Assembly (NCBI GenBank): GCA_017535315.1 | Contig: JAFXUD010000092.1 | Span: forward strand, 1-50,409 | Source of the DNA: Victivallales bacterium | GTDB lineage: Bacteria; Verrucomicrobiota; Lentisphaeria; Oligosphaerales; Oligosphaeraceae | Length of the DNA: 50,409 bases | Reading direction: 5' to 3' | Part shown: positions 33,116-41,961 of the stretch, in pieces | Numbering within the stretch: position 1 is the first letter of the stretch | Layout: every line of letters begins with the position of its first letter | Position numbers and translations under genes: made by a program | Notes under the pieces: model-generated | Seen by the model: the letters and a program-made list of their open reading frames with translations, nothing else | The model's database searches: none | Told to the model about the DNA's origin: nothing

Positions 33116-34804
33116 ATGTTGGAAAAGTTTCTTCCTAGACAAGATTTCTCCTCCTACGAGGATTTCAAGGCAAACTACAAGGTGACCATCCCCGACCGCT
33201 TCAACTTCGCCTACGATGTCGTTGACGCCTGGGCCGAAGAGGATGACCACAAGCCCGCGCTTGCGTGGCTGGGCCCCGACGGCGGCGAAGTCAAGGAATA
33301 CTCCTTTGGCGACATCAAGCGTCTCTCCAACCAGGCCGCCAACATGCTCAAGGCGCATGGCATCAAGAAGGGCGACGTGGTGCTCTTCATCCTCAAGCAA
33401 CGCCCCGAAGTGTGGGTGACTCTCATCGCCCTCCATAAAATCGGCGCAGTCGCCATCCCCGCCACCTTCCAGCTGACGCAACATGACATCGTCTATCGCG
33501 CCAACGCCGCCAACGTGAAGATGATCATCACCGTCGATGACCCAGCACTCATCGCACACGTGGAGCATTCTCTGCCTGAAGCCCCCTCTGTCCAGCTCAA
33601 GGCCATCGTGGGCGACAATGTCCCCGCTGGATGGATTGACTACCGCAATGAGCTTGCCCAACAGTCGGATATCTGGGAGAAACCCACGGGCGACGCCTAC
33701 CCCTGCATGCACGACCCGATGCTCCTCTACTTCTCGTCGGGCACATCGGGCATGCCCAAGATGATCCTGCACGACTACACCTACCCCATTGGACACATCG
33801 TCACCGCCAAGTACTGGCAGCGAGTGCAGGAAGGCAAGCGCCACATGACCGCCTCCGACTCTGGCTGGGCAAAGTTTGCATGGGGCAAAATCTACGGGCA
33901 GTGGATTGTAGGCGCCGTCATCGCCGCATACGACAGCGAAGGACACTTCTCCGCCGAAAACATGCTTCACGCCATCGAGAAGCTCAAGCTGCACTCCTTC
34001 TGCGCGCCCCCCACCATCTACCGTTTCCTTATCAAGGAGGACCTGACCAAATACGACTTCTCCACCATCGAACGCTGCTCCATTGCGGGAGAGCCGTTGA
34101 ATCCCGAAGTCTATAACCAGTGGCTCCGCATGACAGGCCTCCATATGACCGAGGGCTTTGGCCAAACGGAATCCTCCGTCCTCATCGCCAACTTCGAGTG
34201 GTTCCCCATCAAGCCAGGTTCCACGGGCAAATTCTCACCCGTCTATGACATTGAAATCGTCGATGAAAACGGCAAGCCCTGCGAAGACGGTGTCGTGGGT
34301 TCCATCGTGGTCCGCCATGCGCGCAGCAATCACCCCGTCGGCCTCTTCTGGGAGTACTACAAGAACCCAGAGGCCATGGAAGCCTCCTGGCCAGCTGACG
34401 ACTACAACACAGGTGACATGGCATGGCGTGACGGCGACGGATACATCTGGTTCGAGGGGCGCAATGACGATGTCATCAAGTGCTCTGGCTACCGCATCGG
34501 CCCATTCGAGGTGGAAAGCGTGCTCATGGAGCATCCCTCCGTGCTGGAGTGCGCCGTCACCTCCTACCCCGACCCCGTACGTGGTCAGGTCGTGAAGGCG
34601 ACCATCGTGCTCGTCAAGAATAAAGGCTTCCAGCCTGGCCCCGAACTGATCAAGGAACTTCAGAACTTTGTGAAGCAAAACACAGCCCCCTACAAGTACC
34701 CGCGCATCATTGAGTTCGTCGATGCCCTCCCCAAGAGCATCTCAGGCAAAATCAATCGCAAGGCTATCCGTGAAAAGGACTTGAAGGCCCTGGCGGAGAA
34801 ATAG
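33116..34804 (+). CDS. Acyl-CoA synthetase (AMP-forming, medium-chain/acetyl-type)
   Basis: 562 residues of the adenylate-forming superfamily. The P-loop SSGTSGMPK is at about 207-215, the ATP motif TEGFGQTES follows, the YNTGDMAWRDGDGY hinge precedes the C-terminal domain, and catalytic K545 sits in SGKINRK. It activates a carboxylic acid to acyl-AMP then acyl-CoA. The family branch is the medium-chain (MACS) type. It follows the XRE-cupin regulator and ends three bases before an oligopeptide-binding protein. Aromatic or short-chain acid substrate cannot be told. Confidence 0.9.
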   Translation: MLEKFLPRQDFSSYEDFKANYKVTIPDRFNFAYDVVDAWAEEDDHKPALAWLGPDGGEVKEYSFGDIKRLSNQAANMLKAHGIKKGDVVLFILKQRPEVWVTLIALHKIGAVAIPATFQLTQHDIVYRANAANVKMIITVDDPALIAHVEHSLPEAPSVQLKAIVGDNVPAGWIDYRNELAQQSDIWEKPTGDAYPCMHDPMLLYFSSGTSGMPKMILHDYTYPIGHIVTAKYWQRVQEGKRHMTASDSGWAKFAWGKIYGQWIVGAVIAAYDSEGHFSAENMLHAIEKLKLHSFCAPPTIYRFLIKEDLTKYDFSTIERCSIAGEPLNPEVYNQWLRMTGLHMTEGFGQTESSVLIANFEWFPIKPGSTGKFSPVYDIEIVDENGKPCEDGVVGSIVVRHARSNHPVGLFWEYYKNPEAMEASWPADDYNTGDMAWRDGDGYIWFEGRNDDVIKCSGYRIGPFEVESVLMEHPSVLECAVTSYPDPVRGQVVKATIVLVKNKGFQPGPELIKELQNFVKQNTAPYKYPRIIEFVDALPKSISGKINRKAIREKDLKALAEK

Positions 34805-34807
34805 ACA

Positions 34808-36988
34808 ATGCCACAAAGCCCCAGAAATCGCAAGAAACGGCTGGCGATTGCCATCCTTCCAGCCATTTTCTTCTGCTTTCTGGGGCTTTTTCTATGCATC
34901 TCTAGCAACAACCCGTGGCCCAAAGATCTTTCTGAAGGCAACTGTCTCTTCACGCCAATCCGCATCTCCGTCAAGACCCTGGACCCCGCTTCAGCCTACT
35001 ACGAACACGAAGGCGCCATCCTCGACAACATCGTCGAGATGCCATTCGGCTACCACTACCTCAAGCGCCCATACCAGTTGGAGCCGATGCTGGCGGAGAG
35101 CATCCCGACACCCGCCTACTTCGACAGTAACCACAACCTCCTTCCAGAGGATGCACCCGAAAACCAGATTGTGCTTGTTGAATACACCATCCACTTGAAA
35201 AGAGGCGTCCAATACCAGCCTCATCCCTGTTTTGCAACCGATTCACAAGGCAAGCATATCTACTTTGAATATCCCGACCGTCAGATTCCACACTATGCCT
35301 CCCCTGACGATTTTCCCCAGCAGGGAACTCGCGAGATGATTGCGGAAGACTTCAAAGTCGCCCTGACACGCCTTTGCTCTGCACAGATTTCCTCCCCCAT
35401 CTATTCCACTTTCAAATCCTTTATCCTCGGGATGGAAGAATGCAGCGCCATCATAGCAAAACAACCGCAGGAATCCCTGGACTACCGAACCATTCCCCTG
35501 GCAGGCATCGAGGTGCTGGACGACTACACCTTCAAAATCATCCTCTCTCGCAAATATCCCCAGCTTCTCTACTGGATGGCCATGCATTTCTTCACCCCCA
35601 TCCCCTGGGAAGCCCTTGCATTCTATGGAGACAAGCGCATTGCCGACATGGGTCTGACGATGACCCACTACCCTGTCGGCACAGGAGCCTATCGCATGGC
35701 CCTATATGAGCAGGACAACAAGATGCTTCTGAAGCGCAACCACAATCACCGAGAAGACCTCTATCCAACAGAGGGCGAGATGGGCGACCGCGAAAAAGGC
35801 TTGCTGGAGGACGCTGGCAGGCAATGCCCATTCATCGATGAAATCCTCTTCTTCTTCGAGCGGGAAGGCATCCCTGGCTGGATTAAATTCAACCTGGGCT
35901 ATTACGACCTTATGGAACTCCCCAGCGATATGCTGGATACCATCACAGACCTCAGCGCCAATGGAAGCCTAGACCTCTCCAAGGAGATGCAGGCAAAAGG
36001 CATCACCATGCACTCCTCCACACGCCTGGTCTCATACTATTATGGCTTCAACATGCTGGACGCCACCTACGGTGGCTTTGGCGATTCCGCTCGTAAACTG
36101 CGCCAGGCCATCTCCATCGCCATCGATGCCAAGGAATACATCGACATCTTCACGAATGGCTGCGGCACAGCAGCCCAGAGTTTCCTTCCTCCAGATATCT
36201 CAGGAGGGAATATCACTGCTCAATACTTCAACTCGACTGTTTTCACCTGGCAAAATGCAATGCCAGCACGGCGTTCCATTGAAGAGGCCAGGCAACTGCT
36301 GGTCGAAGCGGGTTACCCTGGCGGTCTTGCCTCCGACGGGCACCGCCTGACTCTCTCGTATGATAACTCCTCTGCAGGAAATGCGGGATTCAAATCACAA
36401 TTCCTCTGGCTCAAGGGAAAACTGGACAAGCTGGGAATCGAGCTCATCGACAACGGCACCGACCTCAACCGCTTCCGCGACAAGGTCGCCAATGGCAACT
36501 GGCAATTCATGCGTAAGGGGTGGGTTGCCGACTACCCTGACGCCGAAAACTTCCTCTTCTGCTTCTATGGCCCCAACGCCCATGCCCCCAATCAGGGACG
36601 CGGCGCCAATTATACCAACTACATGAACCCTCAATACGACATTATCTTCAAAAAACTGGAATCCATGCAGCATTCACCTGACCGCATCGCCCTTATCCAG
36701 CAGGCAAATCATCTGCTCCAGCAGGACGCCCCCTGCGTGTGGGACTATCATCCAAAGAGTTTCAGTCTCACGCAACCCTGGCTAAAAAACTATAAGTCAA
36801 ATGAAATCAGCAAAACTACCATCAAATACAGGCGCATTGACACTCGAATGCGCCAAAAAGCCATTCGCGCACGAAATACGACAAGGCCTATACAACTCTT
36901 TGCACTCCTGGGGGGGGCCTGTTCCCTGCTGGCAGCCTGCTGCATGATGTTGTCACATCATCGTCAATCTCCTCATCCACAAGATTGA
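34808..36988 (+). CDS. Extracytoplasmic solute-binding protein (SBP_bac_5), membrane-anchored at both ends
   Basis: 726 residues. N-terminal hydrophobic helix at 12-31 and another hydrophobic helix at about 695-715, leaving a periplasmic oligopeptide-binding-type domain between them. Family features: LKRGVQYQPHP, YPVGTGAYRM, AISIAIDAKEYIDIFTNG and RKGWVADYPDAENFL. No permease or ATPase gene of a peptide transporter is adjacent, so the domain may work with a distant transporter or alone. It starts three bases after the acyl-CoA synthetase stop. The C-terminal anchor is unusual for this family. Confidence 0.8.
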   Translation: MPQSPRNRKKRLAIAILPAIFFCFLGLFLCISSNNPWPKDLSEGNCLFTPIRISVKTLDPASAYYEHEGAILDNIVEMPFGYHYLKRPYQLEPMLAESIPTPAYFDSNHNLLPEDAPENQIVLVEYTIHLKRGVQYQPHPCFATDSQGKHIYFEYPDRQIPHYASPDDFPQQGTREMIAEDFKVALTRLCSAQISSPIYSTFKSFILGMEECSAIIAKQPQESLDYRTIPLAGIEVLDDYTFKIILSRKYPQLLYWMAMHFFTPIPWEALAFYGDKRIADMGLTMTHYPVGTGAYRMALYEQDNKMLLKRNHNHREDLYPTEGEMGDREKGLLEDAGRQCPFIDEILFFFEREGIPGWIKFNLGYYDLMELPSDMLDTITDLSANGSLDLSKEMQAKGITMHSSTRLVSYYYGFNMLDATYGGFGDSARKLRQAISIAIDAKEYIDIFTNGCGTAAQSFLPPDISGGNITAQYFNSTVFTWQNAMPARRSIEEARQLLVEAGYPGGLASDGHRLTLSYDNSSAGNAGFKSQFLWLKGKLDKLGIELIDNGTDLNRFRDKVANGNWQFMRKGWVADYPDAENFLFCFYGPNAHAPNQGRGANYTNYMNPQYDIIFKKLESMQHSPDRIALIQQANHLLQQDAPCVWDYHPKSFSLTQPWLKNYKSNEISKTTIKYRRIDTRMRQKAIRARNTTRPIQLFALLGGACSLLAACCMMLSHHRQSPHPQD

Positions 36989-37104
36989 TACACTCTCTAT
37001 AACGCGAATGTAATCAGATACCGTATGGTTTCCTGGCAAAGGAACTGGGACGGGGAAACAAGCAAAGAACGAAAGCAGCAAGACTGGTAACGAGAACTAG
37101 TACT

Positions 37105-37364
37105 CAATTGAAAGGGAAATAATATACTTGAGTTTCCTGATGAAATTTTCCATCACTGGTCGATAGCCAGGATGCGCCTTGCCGCTTCGCTTCTACGCTA
37201 CGCGGCAAGGCGCACGGGGACTGGGGTGGGCATTTGACCGTGGGTTTCGCTTCGCCGCTGTCGCGGCTTCGCTCCACCCACGGCTATCCTCTCGCCGCCC
37301 CGCTTACGCGGCTCATCTCTGTTGGTAAAATCCAATCGGCAACTAAAGTATATAATTTCCATTG
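37105..37364. repeat. Triple-hairpin repeat element, copy C
   Basis: About 260 bp. Ends: left CAATTGAAAGGGAAATAATA..TACTTGAGTTTCC, right (complement) CAATGGAAATTATA..TACTTTAGTTGCC. The core has the three hairpins of copy A: GCCTTGCCGC/GCGGCAAGGC, CCGTGGGT/ACCCACGG with an inner GCCGC/GCGGC stem, and CCGC-TTAC-GCGG. Long stretches such as GTGGGTTTCGCTTCGCCGCT are identical to copy A. It lies in an untranscribed-looking 799-base spacer (36989-37787). Confidence 0.88.
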
Positions 37365-37787
37365 ATAACATACCATTTTTACCATTTTGCATCGTCCTTT
37401 TCTCACTCGTAACGGGGAAATAACCATCCAAATCAACTTTTTCCAATACTGGTAATGAAACAATCGCAAAAATAATCCAAGAAGTAACTTGCAAACTTGG
37501 CAAAAAAAGCGATAGTATCTTTATACATTTCATTGTTCACAATAGTCTTCTGGAATAGGTGAGCTAGTACATCTATCCCTAGTTCCTAATTGGTTAAATG
37601 CGAAATACATTTTACTATTCTTTTGGAGTGTTTTTTGTCAATGGCTTCTTACATATGAGCGTATGTGCGTCGTCATTTGCAATAATAACTCTAAATCTTT
37701 ATAGCAATGTATCTTCTACAGTTTAAACAATTAAGCACTAATGCTAGAAGACATAGAAAAATAAAGAATACGCAAAAGGCCCCAACC
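37365..37787. other. Spacer upstream of SGNH hydrolase, possible promoter
   Basis: AT-rich, without a gene. A possible -35/-10 pair is TTGCAA (37677-37682), 17-base gap, TATAGC (37700-37705). The stretch 37732-37757 shares AAGCACTAA and CTAGAAGACATAGA with the window start (216-230 and 159-172), a possible array relic. 36989-37104 shows nothing recognisable. Confidence 0.3.
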
Positions 37788-38993
37788 ATGAACATTAAAT
37801 TCCTCCTTGCTTGTTTCCTAGTTTGCATCTCTTTTCTCCATGCTCAGGAAGAGCAATCAACAGTAGTCGCGGCTGTCACACAGCCCCCACAGACAGTTGC
37901 TCCCGCCACCAACGTGCAGCTCCAGTTGCCAGAGTGCATCTATGCAGTGCCAGGCAAGGAAATCAGCGTCTATTTTGACAACATCGTGCTGGTCATCAAT
38001 CCCGACAACTATGTATTCGACGTCACCTGCACAAAGGGACGAAACGACAACCGCCGCTGGCGTTTCACCCCTGCCAAAGAAGATGTCGGCACATTCGACT
38101 GGTCTGTCAAGGTAATAGGTGACAGCGGTGTACTGGCGGAAGGCTCGATGAAGGTCCACGTCGCCCCTGAAAACGCGGGTGAAGGAAAGGATATCTCCAT
38201 CCTGGTCGTCGGCGACAGCCTCACCAACGCAGGCGTTTATCCAGCCCGCATCTTCGAGAACTTCCAGGCACCTGGCAACCCCAAGCTAAAGATGGCGGGC
38301 TCCAACGGCCCTGGCTACAAGCCACAGCCGAACGGCGTTGCGCATGAAGGCTGGGGCGGCTGGCGCTGGGACACCTTTATCAACAGAACCGAAGCCCCCA
38401 AGAAGGAGAATCCGAAGCCATACGAAATCGCCAGCCGCTTCATCAACAAAGTCGATGACAAGCCCGTGCTGGACTTCCAGAACTACTTCAAGCTCTATAA
38501 TGACGGGCGCACACCCGATTTCATCACCTTCCAACTCGGCGTCAACGATGTCTTTGCTGCGACAGACGAAAATCTTCAGCAGAGAATCACCGAAATCCTC
38601 GGCTATGCAGATACCCTCATCGCGGCTGCCCGCAAGGATGCTCCCGATGCCATCATCGGCGTTGGCCTCGTGACACCAGGAGCGAAATCGCAGGACGCCT
38701 TCGGCAAGAACTACAACTGTGGGCAGACCCGCTGGCAGTACAAGAAAAACCAACACGCACTCAATCAGGCGATGCTTGAAAAATTCAGCCAGTACGAGGA
38801 CAAGAAGGTCGTCATCATCCCCACCAACATCAACCTCGACTGCGAAAACAACTATCCAACTTCAGTGGAAACAGTCAACTTGGGCAACGATGCGAAGATT
38901 ACCCGCCAGGCCAACGGCGTCCATCCCGCGCCTGCTGGCTACAAGCAAATCGGCGACACGTTCTACGCCTGGATGAAATACTACCTGAAGTGA
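37788..38993 (+). CDS. Secreted SGNH/GDSL-type hydrolase
   Basis: 401 residues from ATG 37788, whose signal peptide is MNIKFLLACFLVCISFLHAQ. An N-terminal beta domain (about 45-130) precedes the SGNH domain: block I GDSL at 142-145 with nucleophile S144, then LGVND, and block V NGVHP with H379. The aspartate usually three residues before this histidine is N376. Such enzymes remove acetyl or other esters from glycans. Frame extension upstream to 37707 would destroy the signal peptide. A propeller protein gene starts 31 bases downstream. Confidence 0.8.
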   Translation: MNIKFLLACFLVCISFLHAQEEQSTVVAAVTQPPQTVAPATNVQLQLPECIYAVPGKEISVYFDNIVLVINPDNYVFDVTCTKGRNDNRRWRFTPAKEDVGTFDWSVKVIGDSGVLAEGSMKVHVAPENAGEGKDISILVVGDSLTNAGVYPARIFENFQAPGNPKLKMAGSNGPGYKPQPNGVAHEGWGGWRWDTFINRTEAPKKENPKPYEIASRFINKVDDKPVLDFQNYFKLYNDGRTPDFITFQLGVNDVFAATDENLQQRITEILGYADTLIAAARKDAPDAIIGVGLVTPGAKSQDAFGKNYNCGQTRWQYKKNQHALNQAMLEKFSQYEDKKVVIIPTNINLDCENNYPTSVETVNLGNDAKITRQANGVHPAPAGYKQIGDTFYAWMKYYLK

Positions 38994-39024
38994 TTTCCAC
39001 CTATCAAAAACAAACTAGCACACG

Positions 39025-40197
39025 ATGAAAATCCACGAAAAATACAACTGGAAAAGGCTCACCCCCATGGATGGGCACTATTTCTTCGGTTACTACGACC
39101 GTAATCCCTGGAACCACGACCAGACACTTCACCTGACGCTGAAAATCGACCAGTGCGACCGCCTCCCGCGTCCAGGCGAAACCGCTGAAATCGGAGTCGT
39201 GACCATGGATGCCAAATACACTCCCCTGACCACAACCCGTGCCTGGTGCCATCAGCAGGGCAGCATGACCCTTTGGCTGAAGCATCGTCCCGACTGCTTC
39301 ATCTACAACGACTATGATGAAAAGGCAAAGAAACTGGTGGCGCGTATCTTCCAGCTCGGCAAGGGTGTTGTCGGACAATATGATGTGCCAATCTATGCGA
39401 TGTCCCCAGACGGTAAATGGGGCGTCTCCCTGAACTTCGCACGCATCCCGCGCCGAGGCTACACCTATGCGGACGCACCCATCCCCGACAATTTTACCCC
39501 CTCCCTTGAGCAGGATGGCCTGTTTCTTGTGAATATGCAGAATGGCAAGGTGAAGCTCCTCGTCTCCTACCGCAAAATGTACGCCATACATCCAGTCCCA
39601 TACGAGCTGGACGATGTCTATGTATGGCTCAACCATGCCATCTTCAATTGCGATTCCAGCCGCATCCTCTGGTTGCTGCGCAATTGCCACAATCCGCTGG
39701 CGCCGTCTTGGAAAACTTACATGTACACGGTTGGCATCGACGGCAGCGACCTGCGCTGCCCCCTCCCGCAATTCTACTGGGAAGGCAAAATATCCCACCA
39801 GATCTGGGGACGCACCCCCACGGAAATCCTTATCGATGCCGCATGGCGCGAAAAGGGGCATTTCGACTATGTTGTCTTTGATGAAAGCCAGCTGCCCTTG
39901 CAGGCGCAGCTCATCTCCAAGGGACTGGGGCCCATGGGGCATACCATCTTCTCCCCAGACGGGAAGCTCCTGTTGGCGGATACCTACCCCGATGCCAACT
40001 CCATGCAGCACCTGGCGATTGTCAAGGCGGATTCAGGTACCGTCACCCCCATCGGCCACTTCCGCCACCTCAAGCCAGCAGGCGCCATCGGTGACGTCCG
40101 CAACGACCTCCACCCACGCTGGTCACCCAACGGTAAGATTATCACCGTCGATAGCATCCACGACCGCCTGCGCGGGATATACGCACTGAAAATATAG
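39025..40197 (+). CDS. TolB/WD40-like beta-propeller protein
   Basis: 390 residues. Propeller-type repeats are visible: YAMSPDGKWGVSLNF, ..TIFSPDGKLLLADTYP.., and HPRWSPNGKIITVDS, each with an S-P-x-G-K turn. No signal peptide. The ends YFFGYYDRNPWN and HPRWSPNGK resemble a group of propeller proteins annotated as oligogalacturonate-lyase-like in related genomes, but catalytic histidines cannot be assigned with confidence. It follows the SGNH hydrolase by 31 bases and is probably co-transcribed. Confidence 0.6.
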   Translation: MKIHEKYNWKRLTPMDGHYFFGYYDRNPWNHDQTLHLTLKIDQCDRLPRPGETAEIGVVTMDAKYTPLTTTRAWCHQQGSMTLWLKHRPDCFIYNDYDEKAKKLVARIFQLGKGVVGQYDVPIYAMSPDGKWGVSLNFARIPRRGYTYADAPIPDNFTPSLEQDGLFLVNMQNGKVKLLVSYRKMYAIHPVPYELDDVYVWLNHAIFNCDSSRILWLLRNCHNPLAPSWKTYMYTVGIDGSDLRCPLPQFYWEGKISHQIWGRTPTEILIDAAWREKGHFDYVVFDESQLPLQAQLISKGLGPMGHTIFSPDGKLLLADTYPDANSMQHLAIVKADSGTVTPIGHFRHLKPAGAIGDVRNDLHPRWSPNGKIITVDSIHDRLRGIYALKI

Positions 40198-40222
40198 AAG
40201 AATGTTCTATTTGCCGAAGAGG

Positions 40223-40346
40223 TGACAAACGACCTAAACGTCGAAAGACATTTGAACGACAAAAAACACTCTCAAACAACTGTTCTTTGTCCTTTTTATG
40301 CCACTTACGTCGTTTAGGTCCTTTAGGTCATTTACGTCCTTTGTAC
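40223..40346. repeat. Short nonamer inverted-repeat array between convergent genes
   Basis: The left arm holds CGACCTAAA, CGTCGAAAG and related 9-bp steps (40230-40265); the right arm holds GCCACTTAC, GTCGTTTAG, GTCCTTTAG, GTCATTTAC and GTCCTTTGT in 9-base register (40300-40344). The boxes ACAAAAAAC, a shared GTTCTTTGTCC (inverted) and ATGCCACTTRCGTC occur also at 19110-19230. It is placed between convergent gene ends, where it may serve as a bidirectional terminator. Confidence 0.75.
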
Positions 40347-40354
40347 ATGCATTT

Positions 40355-41743
40355 TTAGAAAAACCTCTCCAGGCACTTCTGGGTTAATTGCTTGGCAAAG
40401 CCTGAAATCACCTCTTTGGAGAGGTGTCCACGGAGGGCCGAAAGCATCATATTACCTTCTGCCTGGCAGAGTTCATCGTGTTCGGGGAAGTATTCGCGCA
40501 TAAGGAATTGCGCATAACGCACGAGTCTGAAACTGCCCCACAGGCGCGGGGACAAATCCTTTCCATCGCGATAGGAGACGCCGACGGCGTTCCCGCTTTT
40601 GAATGCAGTGGCAATGGAATCAAAGCAGTCGTCCTTGCTGAAGACAATGGAGAAATTCATGCCAAGCACATCTCTGGAATGATGCGAATCCGTGTTGCCG
40701 ATGACGGGAAGGGTACGTCCTGCCTTGATGCAGGCCTCCTGCCACCACGCGGTGCAAAGCACGTTGTCCTCGTCCAGAGAACGGTTGGCAAGTCCCGCCA
40801 AGCCAGGCATCTCAATGACATCGAACTTAGCCTGCTTCAAAATATATTCGCGCACAGGCTTCGGGAGATTCAGCTTGCCGCCCGCGTGCCAGAAGGGGTG
40901 TGCGAAGACGGCGACGCCGCCATATTCGTGAATCTTGTCAAAAATCCAGTCAGAGCCAGCCATGGCGAGTCGCATGTTCTCAGAGAGGGACTGGTCCATC
41001 TTGTCCGCCGCCGCATGAATGGCAGTAAGGTATTCGTCATAATGGTCGTTCATGTATTTTGCGACGCCGTCGCGTCCGCCAAAGTTGACGATATGGTTCC
41101 AGGGGCGGAAGGGATTTACGCAGAAACGGCTCTCTACATGTTTTGCCAGCATGTGGCACTCCTCGCCCCTGAAAACTTTAAAGTCTGAGCCGACACTGGC
41201 AGGGAAGTCCAGCACGCTTTCGGAGCCTTCAATCTGGCAGTGGTCGGTGACCGCCATGAAATCCATCCCTTTCTGGCGCCCGACGGCAACCACAAAATGC
41301 GGGTCTTCCTGACGGTCTCCGCAGACAGAATAGCTGGTATGAACATGGCAGTCGCCCTTATAGGGGCGCAAAGAATATAAATCTTTATCCAGCACATAAA
41401 GATTGAACATGCAGAGGAGCTTGGCAGGCTTCTCTGCGTCAAACTGATGGAACAGCTTGCAGACCACAGGCCCTTCCAGCATTGGCGGCAAGGTGAAGCG
41501 GAAGGTATCGGAATCGTCATTCGGAATATCAATGCGCTCCCATCCAGTGATGTCGCCATTCTGTCGCAGGGTGACGTCCCCGCTCATCTTTACGGAATCA
41601 TCAGGCATCCATTCCAGGTAAAGCGGCCCTGTTTTGCGAAGATTCCTGAAATCCATCTGGAAATAACGCGCCTTGATGCTCACCTCAAAGGCCTCGCCGC
41701 TTTTGAAGACACGCTTTGGGACATCAAAATAATCACTGAACAT
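40355..41743 (-). CDS. PHP-domain phosphoesterase with N-terminal beta domain
   Basis: 462 residues. An N-terminal beta-sandwich-like domain (about 1-125) precedes the PHP domain: metal ligands D131-C-H133-V-H135 (GDCHVHTSYS), AVTDH (164-168), E194/E195 in FRGEECH, and the later NTDSHH. PHP proteins hydrolyse phosphoesters; the CehA/McbA-like layout is the nearest. No signal peptide. The ribosome site AAGGAG is strong. It is divergent from the ribokinase gene; spacing (41744-41961) contains both promoters. Confidence 0.82.
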   Translation of the reverse strand: MFSDYFDVPKRVFKSGEAFEVSIKARYFQMDFRNLRKTGPLYLEWMPDDSVKMSGDVTLRQNGDITGWERIDIPNDDSDTFRFTLPPMLEGPVVCKLFHQFDAEKPAKLLCMFNLYVLDKDLYSLRPYKGDCHVHTSYSVCGDRQEDPHFVVAVGRQKGMDFMAVTDHCQIEGSESVLDFPASVGSDFKVFRGEECHMLAKHVESRFCVNPFRPWNHIVNFGGRDGVAKYMNDHYDEYLTAIHAAADKMDQSLSENMRLAMAGSDWIFDKIHEYGGVAVFAHPFWHAGGKLNLPKPVREYILKQAKFDVIEMPGLAGLANRSLDEDNVLCTAWWQEACIKAGRTLPVIGNTDSHHSRDVLGMNFSIVFSKDDCFDSIATAFKSGNAVGVSYRDGKDLSPRLWGSFRLVRYAQFLMREYFPEHDELCQAEGNMMLSALRGHLSKEVISGFAKQLTQKCLERFF

Positions 41744-41871
41744 GATAACTCCTTATTTATACAACACTCTTTTACAATCGCTCTGTTACCAGAACATTTT
41801 ATAAATTTGTCATGGACTAATAAAAAATCAAACGCAGGTGGCAAGATTTCCGCATTTTCTCCACTACCTTC

Positions 41872-41899
41872 TTGATATAAGGCAAAGAACATATACATT
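41872..41899 (+). promoter_or_regulatory. Possible promoter for ribokinase gene
   Basis: TTGATA (41872-41877), 16-base gap and TACATT (41894-41899) resemble sigma-70 boxes (5/6 and 4/6 matches). A leader of about 60 bases would follow before ATG 41962. No operator is visible. Confidence 0.3.
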
Positions 41900-41961
41900 A
41901 GTGAAAACGAGGAAAATCAAATATCATCCGAAAGAAGAAAACAATCATCTCTAGACGCACA

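Noticed and set aside
33014-34165. 383-codon frame on the minus strand
   Set aside because: Antisense to the acyl-CoA synthetase with all its motifs.
39004-40011. 335-codon frame on the minus strand
   Set aside because: Antisense to the beta-propeller gene; no family features of its own.
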